Notes: generated from the letters alone by a model not told the origin. DNA of 64,000 nt from Gymnopilus junonius (GCA_015501075.1 JADNYJ010000103.1:1-64000); one strand, 5' to 3'. Numbered from the stretch's first letter, positions 10,596-21,717 are shown. Numbers and translations are program-made.

Positions 10596-12190
10596 TATCG
10601 AGCTAGGGGAGGGACGTTAGATGTCAAGGTCCGGAGTGCACATCTATCATGTACCTCGCGGTATTTGGCTACGATCCAATCGTGATCGAAGCAGTGTTCC
10701 CAGAACTTGCAATTGCATCCTGTGGCAGGGTGCTCGCCCTGGCAATTGGGGCAGCGGGCCTTGTGGGGGCATGGCTCACCATCTGCTGTGGGGTGGCGCA
10801 TACCATCCGAATCCGGCAGAGGCCAGTTGCAGCAAGGCGCGAGGGCGTGATGCTCGTCAGTGGCGTGGGCCCGACAGTCCTTGGTGAGGTGACCCCAGCG
10901 CTGGCAGCGCTGGCACATGGGGACACCCCGGCGGGCGGCAGCTGGCTTTACATAAAGCAGCTCATCCTTGTAGCGAAAAGCTTTGTTGATAAGCGTCTTC
11001 GTGGTTCATCTGGTCTGGGAATCCCAGATCTCAAAATAGCAGTCGAACTTGGAGCTCTTTGCTGATTGACGTACGAGGTGTGCATGCCCCGCAAAAGGAA
11101 CACCCGAGAAGAGAGGGGCCCTTTCGAGCACTCTCTCAATGTCGGCGATGGTGGTGGGAGTCCTCTGAAAGACATCCGTGTAATAGGGGACGTCCAGAAC
11201 CTTCAGGAAGGCTTTGGACATCGGAAGTCCAACCCAGGGTGTCATCTCCTTATTAGCATCGGAGGTGCCCTGGACAACATTATAGATCACACCACGAAGG
11301 AGCATAATCTCGTCATTTGTGGGTACGTGATTGGTGTGCAGAGCCCACCCATGATAGGCGGGCTCCGCAGAAGTGATCCGAATATCGAATCGGTCGAGGG
11401 CCATCATCTGGTTGATCTCATCAACCAGCATAGTGAGTATGACGTTCATCGGCGCACAGTCATTGAACACCATGAGAACTTGGCAGCGAGTCGGGCCCAC
11501 CGTGACATAGTCCAGCCCTTTAGACTTGGCTGGGGTGGAGGTCGAGTTGGGCCCTGGGAGGGACGGGACTGGGGTCTGGGCCTGGGCCTGAAGCGGCTTG
11601 GGTCCAGGTTTGTGGAGCCATTTGAGCGACTGCCGCTCAAAATAGCGATTAGTAAGTGACCGCGGGTCGAGGACCCCAGAACTGGTGTCCGGAGTTTCAA
11701 GGCGAAGGAGCGCTTGGGATGGGAGGAAAGAGGAATGGGAGGGGGCCCTGGAGGGGGCGGCCTCTGATATTGAACCAGCTTCGCCTTTGTTTACGGGGCT
11801 GAAGCTTGGAGCAAGAAGGAGCAGGGGCAGGAGCCTTGGGGGCTCCGCAGGGTCCGCTGGAGGGCCAGTCTGCTTTGGAGGGGCGGACTGGGAAGATGAA
11901 GGCTCAGGCTGAGCAGGAGGAGCAACCCCCCCTTCTCGAGTCTTTGCTAGTTCTCGATACATGAGGTCCGCTAGGGAACTATCAGAATCGATAAGGTTGC
12001 GCACGACTGACCATCTAAGAGACGGCGAACATGCACTGACACCTGTGGCCTCCTTGGCCCAAGGGGAAGTGTTGATCGAATTCACTATCTTAGTGAAGAG
12101 ACCGACATAATCAGAGCGATCTGCCCCTGATAAAGTAGAAGGACCGTTGGTCATCATGAATGAACCAATGGTCTTCAGAGACTCTGCCAC
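10595..12190 (-). pseudogene. LINE copy C ORF1 (gag-like, CCHC zinc knuckles), one nonsense codon
   Basis: A single frame of 531 codons runs from 12190 to the TAA at 10597-10595, interrupted only by a TGA at 11008-11006 where an Arg codon (CGA) is likely to have stood. The N-terminal half is rich in Pro, Ser and Ala. The C-terminal part has CCHC zinc knuckles (CQRCQRWGHLTKDC and CPNCQGEHPATGC), typical of LINE ORF1 RNA-binding proteins. The true start is unclear: the first codon of this frame near 12190 is GTG and the frame is open a little further upstream. The stop codon overlaps the ORF2 start by one base (TAATG). Confidence 0.78.
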
Positions 12191-13639
12191 AGCAACCCAG
12201 TCCCCCTCCGATCCTGTGAGGGAAAGGGCAGTAGGCTGCAGCTCTGGAGAAGTGCTTGGGAGAGGAAACGAATGGTGTCATCATCCTCCCCCATGGAAAC
12301 ATCGGGGGACGAAGCCCTCGAAGCAATGGGAGTAGTGGCCTGTGAGTAGATGCTGACCGAGACTCAGTCTCCTCCCACTCGCGAGGAGCGGGGTGGCTGA
12401 AGTGTATCTCTCTCGAACGGATCGAGAGGACGAGAACCCTCAGGGGTTGGAGATTTGGTGCTCAAGCTCCGATGGGTGGAATACGCCCCCAGAGGCAGAA
12501 AGGGTGGGGCGCTTGGGCCGGACGATGACAATCGATCGGCCATCGACTTGCACTAAAGGTGCATACACACTCGAATAACTGTAAACAGCTATCCAAGAAC
12601 CAGATCGCAGGTTGTGGAGAGAAATTGCGGTGTTGCGAGGTATCAACATTTTGTGATGGTGGTGGTCTGTGGGAAAGAAGGATGTGCACGAAAGCAGTCC
12701 GGTCGCAGATATACATACACCCAAGTAATCTACCATTAAACTACGCCTAGCGCGAGACTGGCTCTCGCAGGCCAACTTAGGACCACAGACAGTGGGCCCG
12801 TACTCTCGTTGATGCCCTGACCGAAGGGAGGGGTCCAACAAAGTAATGGAGGGGCACCGGAAGGGGGCCTGCCAGCCAAACCCGCCGGCCCAGGATGCGT
12901 GCATACTATGTTAGCCACTGAAGGCAGACCATTTCGGGTCGCTGAAGCAGGGGGCTACAAGGTCTGTCGATAGTGCCGAAGCTCCAGAACCAAAGCCCCC
13001 ACCCTCAACCCAGCAAAGCCGAAGCCCGCCAAGTATTAGGACTCTGTTCTGAGTGCACCCCAAACTGCCGAATCCAGCCAGCAGGAACAGCACCTACCTT
13101 GCCCAACCAAGTTATCCAACACCTTGAGGAGGGCGGTTGAAAGCGAACGCCATAGGGTTAGCCTTCAAAAATGATACGAGCTGATCCAGGTGAACTGGAT
13201 AGTCATGACGGTCGTGCTGGGGACACGTCTGGAATAGATGATCACGAGTTTGGGTATGGAAGCCGCACTCGCAACTGGGGGACTCAGGGATGTTGAATCG
13301 AGAGTAATACTCCCCAATGGGAGCATGGTTGGTGATGGTGCAAGTGACCCTTGTAAACAGAGTCAAGTCGCCGCCTGCAGCTTGAAGCCAAGGACCACCT
13401 CGTTTGGCCTGTGGTTCGAGTCGACCCCCGTCGAGGTCGGTGAGTGACAGAAATTGTCGCCCTGAGTATGAGGGTTGCTGGAACAACTCTTGCCAGCCGT
13501 CCCCCGGGTTGTCGTCAGCAGCTTTACGCAGTAAGGCAAGTGAGTGGGGTGTATTAGGCCCCACCGATACTGAAAGCTCAGTCGCCATGACATGAGCTTG
13601 GTAGTGTATGCCCTACTTCAAAGAGGATGGGACATGATG

Positions 13640-13654
13640 AAGGGAGATGTGGCG
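13640..13654. repeat. Target-site duplication of LINE copy E (left)
   Basis: GAAGGGAGATGTGGC matches 14174-14188 exactly. Confidence 0.9.
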
Positions 13655-14138
13655 GCATTCGCATTCAACCACCCCCCTTGGGGTGTCGGATAACTTGATT
13701 GGGCAAGGTAGGTGTTGTTCCTGTTGGCTGGATTCGGCGGTTTGGGGTGCGCTCAGAACAGAGTCCTAATACTTGGCGGGCTTCGGCTTTGCTGGGTTGA
13801 GGGTGGGGGTCTGGGTTCTGGAGCTTCGGCGCTATCGACAGACAAGTGTGGCCCCCTGCTTCGGCGACCCGAAATGGTCTGCCTTCAGTGGCTAACACAG
13901 TATGCGTGCATCCTGGGCTGTCAGGTTTGACTGGCGGGCCCCCTTCCGGTGCCCTTCCATTACTTTGTTGGAACCCTCCCTTCAGTCGGGGCATCAACGA
14001 GCTTACGGGCCCATTGTCTTATGGTCCTAAGTTGGCCCGCGAGAGCCAGTCTCGCACTAGGCGTAGTTTAACGGTAGATTACTTGGGTGTATGTACATCT
14101 GCGACCAGACTGCTTGCGCGCACCGGTATATAAATCCT

Positions 14139-14173
<35 letters not shown>
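13655..14173 (+). mobile_element. LINE copy E: short 5'-truncated insertion with poly-A and target-site duplication
   Basis: Only the last 25 bp of the coding part and the 3' untranslated region of the LINE are present, ending in an A-tract at 14145-14173. The flanks carry a 15-bp direct repeat, GAAGGGAGATGTGGC, at 13640-13654 and 14174-14188. Copy D reads through without a gap if E and one repeat are removed. This is a textbook target-primed insertion into copy D. Confidence 0.92.
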
Positions 14174-14175
<2 letters not shown>

Positions 14176-14188
14176 AGGGAGATGTGGC
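14174..14188. repeat. Target-site duplication of LINE copy E (right)
   Basis: GAAGGGAGATGTGGC directly follows the poly-A tract and matches 13640-13654. Confidence 0.9.
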
Positions 14189-15130
14189 AGTCAGGACCTC
14201 TGGTCCACCACTCTGTAAGGGCGCAGATAACAGCCAAGGAATGAGCTTGGCTGGAGTGCACGGTAGCATCGAGCAGACTCCCCAAGGCCTTGGTGGAGTC
14301 CGACATGATAACAATGTAGTCACAATTGTCCATGGCACAGGCCTGGACAATTGCAGTACGAAGGGAGTAAAGCTCCGCATCCTCTGCAAGAGCACTCCCC
14401 ACTGTGTAGCGAGATGCATGCACCTCAACTCCTTGGCGAAATACAAGCGAAGCTGCAATAGCTTGCTTGTTCCAGTCAGAGGGGCGACTACCATCGCCAA
14501 CGCAGACCAGAGTGGACGGTTCCCACTTCGAAGCTTCCCAGAAGCGGTCTAACCATTCGCGCCGGAGCCCAACCTTATCCTTGGGTGCCGGAGTGATATC
14601 GAAGCGAATTCCATGATGTAACTCAAGGAATCGCCCGCCTGGATGAGCCTCTGGGGCAAAGGGCTCCAGAGGCTCGCTGACTACATGGAGCATGTCATCG
14701 ACGTCCATAACAGTACCCTGCACCTTAGCGCATTGTGGGGCAGTCATAAAAGCAGCAGAGCGAGGGTGAGGAGTCGCTCCTTTGGAAAAGGGTGCACTCA
14801 GAAGGGAGCGCACCGGATGAGTGTCCGAGAGGGCCACCATGCACAGAACACCTACTGTGGCAGCACGTTTCAGGACTAAGTTGATAGGGACCAGGCCAGC
14901 AAGGGCCTCGATCCCCCCAGTTGGGGAGGTGCAGAATGCACCAGTAATCCAGAGCGCAGCATGACGCTGCATGCTGGTCAGTAGTTTGATGGTCCCCTGG
15001 CACTTAGCACCTTGGAAGAACCACAGCTGGAGGCCGTATGTTGCAATAGGCAGCACACAAGACCTGTAAAGCAGACACTTTTGCATGGGCGTGAGCCTCC
15101 TAGATGAGTTACCAAGCATCCACATCGCTT

Positions 15131-17420
15131 CCACGCCTAAGGCGTTCAGGCCCATTGTGCTCCTGAACACCCTTGGCAAATTGGTTGAGAAAATGCTTTC
15201 CAACTGCATTCAATTCGATGCTGTCAAGCACAATATCTTTCACCCTAATCAACTCGGTGGTGTGCATCAGCGCTCCACCGAGGATGCGGGCTTGCTCCTC
15301 ATGCACTTGGTGTGCGCGGGGTGGGCTCGCGGCTTAAAGACCAGTGTCATCGCCTTTGACGTGGCACAGTTCTTCCCCTCCCTCAATCACAAAGTACTGA
15401 TTGCGATTCTCAGGAAGCAGGGCTTCCCTCCTAACGTGGTGGAATTCTTTTCATCATACCTGGTTGGCTGTTCTACGTCATATGCCTGGAACGGTTTTCA
15501 ATCTGACCCCCGACAAGCTGATGTCAGGGTGGGGCAGGGCTCTGCTTTGTCCCCGGTCCTCTCGGCACTCTTCCTCGCACCAGTGCTGAAGCTTTTCATG
15601 CAGAATGTGTCGGTCTCTGACACCACTCTGCTCTCCTATGTCGATGATGGCACACTCATTGTGCAGTCAAAGACACTCGATGCCAACTGCATAGCCCTGA
15701 AAAGGTCCTATGCAGTGATCTTCGAACTCTTCACAAAGTTCGCCCTCGCTCTTGAGCACGACAAAATGGAGTTATTCCATTTTGATCGCTCTCATTCTGA
15801 GTTCAATCCATCCATGGATCTAGGGTATGCTCCCTACACTCAGGATAAACGTCTGATGCCCAAGCCGTTCTGGCGGTACTTGGGTTTCTTCTTTGACCAG
15901 AAATTGACATTTCATGAACATGTCTGGTACTACTCTACCAAGTCCTTCACCACCATTAAGGCGATGAGGATGCTTGGTAACTCATCTAGGGGGCTCACGC
16001 CCATGCAAAAGCATCTGCTTTACAGGTCTTGTGTGTTGCCTATTGCAACATACGGCCTCCGACTGTGGTTCTTCCAGGGCGCTAAGTGCCAGGGGACCAT
16101 CAAATTACTGACCAGCATGCAACGCCATGCTGCGCTCTGGATTACTGGTGCATTCCGCACCTCCCCAACTGGGGGGATCGAGGCCCTTGCTGGCCTGGTC
16201 CCTATCAACTTAGTCCTGAAACGTGCTGCCACAGTAGGTGTTCTGTGCATGGCGGCCCTCTCGGACACTCATCTGGTGCGCTCCCTCCTGAGTGCACCCT
16301 TTTCCAAAGGAGCAACTCCTCATCCTCGCTCTGCTGCCTTTATGACGGCCCCACAATGCGCTAAGGTGCGGGGCACAATTATGGACATCGATGACATGCT
16401 CCATGTAGTTAGCGAACCTCTGGAGCCCTTCACCCAGAGGCTCGCCCAGGCAGGCGATTCCTTGAGCTACATCATGGAATTCGCTTTGATGTCACTCCGG
16501 CACCCAAGGATAAGGTTGGGCTCTGGCGCAAATGGTTAGACCGCTTCTGGGAAGCTTCGAAGCAGGAACCATCTACTCTGGTTTGTGTTGGCGATGGAAG
16601 TCACCCCACTGACCAGAACAAGCAGGCTATTGCAGCTTCGCTTGTATTTCGCCAAGGAGTTGAGGTGCATGCATCTCGCTACACAGTGGGGAGTGCTCTT
16701 GCAGAGGATGTGGAGCTTTACTCCCTTCATACTGCAATTGTCCGGGCCTGTGCCATGGACAATTGTGACTACATTGTTATCATGTCGGACTCCACCAAAG
16801 CTTTGGGGAGTCTCCTTGATGCTTCCGTGCATTCCAGCCAGGGTCATTCCTTGGCTGTGATTCGCGCCCTTACAGAGTGGTGGACCAGAGGCCCTGACTG
16901 CCACATCTCCCTTCATCATGTCCCATCTTCTCTGAAGTGGGGCATACACTATCAAGCTCATCTCATGGCGACTGAGCTCTCTGTAGCAGTGGGGCATAAC
17001 ATGCCACACTCACTTGCGGTGCTGCGCAAAGCAGCTGATGATAATCCGGGGGAAGGCTGGCAAGAGTTGTTCCAGCAACCCTCATATTCCGGGCGACAAT
17101 TTTTGTCCTCACTGACCTCGATGGGGTTGACTCGAACCACGGGCCAAACGAGGTGGTCCTTGGCTTCAAGCTGCAGGCGGCGACCTGACTCTGTTTACAA
17201 GGGTCACTCGTGCCATCACCAACCATGCTCCCATCGGGGAGTATTACTCTCGATTCAATATCCCTGAATCTACCAGTTGCGAGTGCGGCTTCCATACCCA
17301 AACTCGTGACCACTATTCCGGACGTGTCCCCAACATGACCGTCATGACTATCCAGTTCGTCTGGATCAGCTCATATCCTTTTTGAAGGCTAACCCCATGG
17401 CGTTCGCCTTCAACCGCCCC
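15131..17420 (+). pseudogene. LINE copy F ORF2 (RT, RNase H), nearly intact but 5'-truncated
   Basis: The RT domain is well preserved: motif A is FDVAQFFPSLNHK near 15356, motif B GQGSALSPVLS near 15533, and motif C YVDDG near 15640. The frame is open to 16539. A one-base loss near 16433, where other copies read CCCTTTGCTCCAGAG and this copy CCCTTCACCCAGAG, throws the rest out of frame. RNase H (AEDVELYSL, SDSTKALGS) follows in a second frame at 16665-17267. The C-terminal zinc region is shifted again. It lacks ORF1 and the endonuclease. Confidence 0.8.
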
Positions 17421-17898
17421 CTCGGGGTGTCGGATAACTTGGTTGGGCAAGGTAGGTGTTGTTCCTGCCAGCTGGATTCAGCAGTTTGGGGTGCACTCAG
17501 AACAGAGTCCTAATACTTGGCAGGCTTTGGCTTTGCTGGGTTGAGGGTGGGGTCTTTGCTCTGGAGCTTCAGCGCTATCGACAGACAAGTGTTGACCCCC
17601 TGCTTCGGCAACCCGAAATGGTCTGCCTTCAGTGGCTAACACAGTATGCGCGCATCCTGGGCTGGCGGGTTTGGCTGGCGGGCCCCCTTCTGGTGCCCTT
17701 CCATTACTTTGTTGGACCCCTCCCTTCGGTCGGGGCATCAACGAGAGTACGGGCCACTGTTTTGTGGTCCTAAGTTGGCCTGCGGAGCCAGTCTCGCACT
17801 AGGCATAGTTTAACGGTAGATTACTTTGGGTGTATGTATATCTGCGACTGGACTGCTTTCGCGCACCGGTATATAAATCCTTGATTTAAAAAAAAAAA
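15131..17898 (+). mobile_element. LINE copy F: RT to 3' end with poly-A, inserted in the hAT element
   Basis: This is the longest continuous copy. It starts near the beginning of the RT domain and runs to the 3' untranslated region and a short A-tract at 17887-17898. Its right flank is the coding sequence of a hAT transposase, cut immediately after the DGWSTQAYDELY motif. The other half of the hAT gene is not found at the left end, where copy D lies instead. Confidence 0.85.
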
Positions 17899-17904
17899 GT
17901 AAAA

Positions 17905-19116
17905 AGTATATAGCTCATCATAGGCTTGTGTACTCCAGCCATCCAGTGAAAAGGTTAGATGAGTCTGGTCTTCAATAAACTTCTTGAAACCTTTCCCCCA
18001 CATAGTGACTTCCTGAGCAAGGTGTTTCGGAAAGAATGCTGAGCAATCTGAAATGACAAAATTTGGTGTGAGCCCCTCTACAAACTCAGTAAAAAAAACA
18101 TTGTCCATTAAAGCCCAGGGAAGTGCACAGCAGATAAACATCTGAAACATGAGCCACTCAATTTTAATCTTCATCTGGTCTGATATCCTGGTAAGATGCA
18201 TGTATTCCAACAGAGTGCCCTGTTGAATTAACGGTTTCAATTCACCTGTCATCTGATCAGCAAGCTTCTTGAGCTTTGTTGTATGCACATGCTTTACTAA
18301 ATTCTCCATGACTTTTGCATAGAGGCCAGGAAATGTCTTCGATAGATTCTGTAATAATAACACATTGAATTCATGAAGGTAGCTTAGGTCGAGTTCACAT
18401 TGAATTCATGAAGGTAGCTTAGGTCGAGTTCACATACATTACATTCTTTGGCATGTTGCTTAATCTGATTGGGATTTTGCCTGACAAATTTTTGTCGACA
18501 CCCAACACAATATACCACCTGTTGCTTTCCATCTTTTGCTTGCTTAGTGGGTTCCTCAGCTTCGATAACAAGTTTGTTGATGAGTTCATCATGGGGCTTT
18601 CCAGGCTTCCTTACACCACTAAACAACTTTTCCTGACAAATCAGACCCACACCCTGGCTGCCAATTTCATGATCTGCACAAAGTTTGGTGATGAGAGCCT
18701 CAACCTCGTCAATTGGCACACTCTTATATTCATTGGTGGATATCTTGACTGTAACTTTGAGAGCAGATGATGTCTGAGTTGCCATCTCTTTTGCAACTAT
18801 CACAGACTTGCCTGCCTCAACTTTGACAGGTGGCTGTGGGTACAAAATACATAAATAGTGCTTCTATTGGAAGAAATCTAGGACTCACCTTGGGCTATGG
18901 GATATTTTCACCCTCCTTGTTAATCTGATGCCAAACCTCGTTGAGCTGCTCCATATGCTTGGTCTATGACTGACATTCTTGGCTTCCTTGGTCAGGTATG
19001 GTGGCATTGACAAAGTTGAGCAAATGAGCTAATGTAATGTCTTCACCAGAATTGATGAAAGTCTCGCAGAGATCGACTACTAAGGCCTGCTCTTCAGTAT
19101 CAGAGAGCATTTTCAT
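17905..19116 (-). pseudogene. hAT transposase, N-terminal part, disrupted
   Basis: Three coding pieces are recognisable. At 19116-18964 is a 50-codon start (MKMLSDTEEQALVVDL) ending in a stop. At 18845-18384 lies a BED-like zinc finger (YCVGCRQKFVRQNPNQIKQH, then CNVC). At 18363-17905 is the DUF659-like region with LTFSLDGWSTQAYDELY, typical of basidiomycete hAT transposases. A 35-bp tandem duplication (18361-18395 and 18396-18430) breaks the frame between the second and third pieces. The catalytic C-terminal part is cut off by LINE copy F. The gene is dead. Confidence 0.75.
18361..18430. repeat. 35-bp perfect tandem duplication inside the hAT transposase
   Basis: The unit beginning CACATTGAATTCATGAAGG occurs at 18361-18395 and again at 18396-18430. 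Its length is not a multiple of three. Counting one copy only, the reading frame of the transposase passes through without a stop. Confidence 0.9.
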
Positions 19117-19714
19117 AACAAATGAAGCAGAAAATTTCAATTGCAGTACAAGCTCATCGATAAGAGATTGGCTATATGGTTTTCATGTGGCCCGGAATAT
19201 CTAACAGTATATGACAGCCGATTTTTCATGCTCTCTGTCAGATATGTTTATAACACTGTCATATATTTGTCAGTTATTATAAGTTACTAACATAGCAATA
19301 ACAAACCCTGCCCTACTTATAACCCACGATAATCCACGTTTCGTGGATTATCAGGCTATCCACGTGGCTATCCTGTGGACTTGCCAACACTGCTGGGCAG
19401 AGCCCATTTTTATCCGCACAACTGGACCATGGATTTTGGGTCAAAATGGCTGAATTCTATCCGCATAGACCTGTTGCATTGCGCGAAAAATCTTCAATTT
19501 TTATCCAAATCCTAGATCATGGGTCCTCTATTACTTTCCGGGGTCCTGTGGTGGTGGTGGTATTTACGCCGTGTAAGTAACGGTGCACTGGGCCGGATGT
19601 CATAGTATGCATGTGACATAATTTGATTCCGCGTTGAACCTGTTTCCAACTTTATCAACGTTGCAATATAACCTCTTCCTTTGCTTCCTGTCTGTTATCT
19701 GCCTAGCCGGCAAC

Positions 19715-21717
19715 ATGCCGCCAACCCCGTCTCTAGCTGGTCCTCCTTCCCCTAGTAAACAAATATCAGGACTCCCGAACTATGCTTCACCGTCATATCA
19801 TCACGACGTGCATATGGAAACCGCCAAAGGATTGACCTCTATTCAAAGCTACGGCGACATCCGCATGGCCACGGCGAGAGGAAATCATCTCAATGACGAC
19901 ATCAGGATGGAAACGGCTAGGGGTGGTACCACGATCAAGCAAAACGGATTCCAAGTTTGGGAACGCGAGTTGTTAGAAAGTAGTGAAGTGAAGCGGAAGT
20001 CGACGGTGGCACAGCTTTGTACGATCCAACGACCTATCGTCAGATCATTGCTAAAACGCTTTAATTTGCAGACTTTTTGGATTACTACTTTCAGACGTTA
20101 GCATACATAGCTACGCGGAAAGAGCGCCGTGCAAAGTTTGACCAAGACACTGCTTCTCGTATTTTGAAAGGTGCCGAATACTCGAAGGAATTCAAATCGT
20201 ATTGCGGGCGAGAACGAGTTATCTTGCGAAGGCGTAGAACGAAACTCAAAGTCGATCAGTTCCATATTATCGCCCAAGTGGGACAAGGCGGTTACGGGGA
20301 GGTCTTCTTAGCTAGAAAGCAGGAATCGGGTGAAGTTTGCGCACTCAAGAAAATGAGGAAACGAACGCTATTCAAAATGGATGAGGCAAGCATTTTCTAC
20401 TTCTTGAAATTGAAACGTTTTCTAAGGTCGTCCATAGATTCGACATGTACTCGTTGAACGGGATATTCTGACGGCCACGAAAACGCCGTGGTTGGTTCGC
20501 TTGCTGTACGCCTTCCAGGACCCGGAGCATGTCTATCTCGCAATGGAATATGTCCCCGGTGGCGACTTTCGTACTCTCCTTAATAATTCGGGCGTTCTGA
20601 AAGAGGAACATGCGAGATTTTATATCAGTGAAATGTTCGCCGCTGTAAACGAGCTTCATAAACTCGGTTACATTCATCGTGATCTGAAACCAGAAGTATG
20701 AATAAATTTCAGTTGGCATAAGCCTCTTTTACTAATCTAGACCTAGAATTTCCTCGTGGATGGTACTGGCCATGTTAAATTGACTGATTTCGGACTGGCT
20801 ACCGGGGCCTTGAACCCTAAACGCATAGAATCATTGAAAGTTAAGGTATGTTTTTTCTATCTGTTCGAGGTCATAGAAGTGAAGAGACACTTTTACAGCT
20901 GGACAAGGTCAAAGACAATCAAGTTATTCACCGTTCTACTATCGAACGTCGATCCATTTATCGGTCTATCCGTAATGAAGACCCACGCTATGCAGATTCC
21001 ATTGTCGGGTCCCCAGACTATATGGTATGGTTACATTTGAGTTGCATGTAAAGACATTAATGCTCCGAAAGGCCCCAGAGGTCTTACGAGGTAAACCATA
21101 TACGTACTCGGTCGACTTCTGGTCCCTTGGCTGTATACTCTTCGAGTTTTTGGCCGGCTTCCCTCCTTTCAGTGGCAGCACACCTGAGGAAACGTGGACA
21201 AACCTCAAGAACTGGACCAAAGTCCTTCGTCGACCAGAATATGACAAACCAGAGGATCTCATCTTCAATTTAAGTGATGTAGCATGGGATGCTGTAACTC
21301 GGTTTGTTACTTTATCTACTACCAATCCGCCGACACCGTCCATGACCTTTTAACTTCCATTTACATAGCCTGATCGCCCATGCCAGTGTACGGTACTCCG
21401 CCTTATCTCAGGTCACCACGCATCCATTTTTCAAAACCGTAAAATGGGACGACCTCCGCTCTGTCCGCGCTCCCTTCGTCCCTGCATTGGACTCCGAGAT
21501 TGACACAGGCTATTATGATGATTTCTCATCCCCGGACGACATGGCGAAGTATGCAGAGGTAAAAGAAAAGCAGATGAACATCGAGCGGGTCAAGGACAAG
21601 GACGAATCTTTTGGAAGAGGGGTATGGGTTGGATTCACTTTTGGTAAGAATGGTCCCGGAACGAAGGCCCCTGTCCTTGGTGGATATGACGATGGTGCAT
21701 TGGTTACTATATTCTAA
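19715..21717 (+). CDS. Dbf2/Sid2-type NDR protein kinase
   Basis: This AGC-family serine/threonine kinase belongs to the NDR/LATS group whose yeast members Dbf2 and Sid2 act at the end of the mitotic-exit/septation network. I place seven exons: 19715-20018, 20072-20385, 20438-20695, 20747-20845, 20899-21024, 21072-21301 and 21369-21717, giving 559 residues. Visible motifs are the glycine loop GQGGYGEVF, VCALKK with the ATP-binding Lys, HRDLKPEN split by intron 3, DFG in LTDFGLAT, an activation segment ending SPDYMAPE, and the C-terminal hydrophobic region GVWVGFTFG. The pre-kinase region has the Mob1-binding type sequence (YYFQTLAYIATRKERR). An in-frame ATG also occurs at 19634, but the one at 19715 fits the family better. 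Intron 2 uses GC-AG borders. Confidence 0.9.
20386..20437 (+). other. GC-AG intron in the NDR kinase gene
   Basis: The only junction that joins MDE to RHVLVERDIL in frame uses donor GAG|GCAAGC and acceptor CATAG|ATT. The intron is 52 nt and has a TTCTAAG branch-like word. Confidence 0.75.

Larger units (their letters stand above)
9157..12684 (-). mobile_element. LINE copy C: ORF1, endonuclease and start of RT, cut by the foldback element
   Basis: On the minus strand this copy runs from a 5' leader (about 12684-12290) through ORF1 and the first half of ORF2. It stops in the RT domain, after the SAPGPDHI motif, at the right end of the foldback element. It is the only copy that preserves the 5' half of the LINE. 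It ends on the 5' side next to the 3' end of copy D without a recognisable poly-A. The missing RT-to-3' half is not on the other side of the foldback element. Confidence 0.82.
12685..15130 (-). mobile_element. LINE copy D, truncated at both ends, carrying nested copy E
   Basis: On the minus strand it runs from the RT thumb (15130) to within about 22 bp of the normal 3' end (12685), where it meets copy C without poly-A. It is split at 13654/14174 by copy E. It is well preserved: 14174-15130 is a continuous reading frame. At 15130 it abuts copy F head to head, with a few bases of shared sequence (GCTT). Confidence 0.8.
13112..15130 (-). pseudogene. LINE copy D ORF2 3' part (RT thumb, RNase H, zinc motif), split by copy E
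   Basis: The frame from 15130 down to 14174 has no stops. It encodes the RT thumb and a complete RNase H core: GDGS for the first Asp, AELYSL for the Glu and SDSTKALGS for the second Asp. It is cut at ALTEWWTRG by copy E and resumes at 13639 with the C-terminal region, including CECGFHTQTRDHLFQTC, a C/H-rich motif common near the end of I/Tad1-type LINE proteins. The upstream RT catalytic region is absent, so it is inactive, but the sequence is young. Confidence 0.75.
17899..19430 (-). mobile_element. Remnant of a hAT-type DNA transposon (N-terminal half)
   Basis: The minus strand encodes the start of a hAT transposase, followed upstream by non-coding sequence with palindromes built on the word ATCCACG. 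One is GATAATCCACG-TTT-CGTGGATTATC at 19328-19352, followed by TATCCACGTGG. Such words near the end of a DNA element often bind the transposase; that is inference. The left end is lost to LINE copy F. I could not place the terminal inverted repeat or the 8-bp target duplication exactly, so the 19430 boundary is approximate. Confidence 0.65.

Noticed and set aside
12685..17898. Twin-priming inversion of one LINE
   Set aside because: Both the minus and plus parts contain the same RT-to-3' region, so they cannot be two halves of one transcript.
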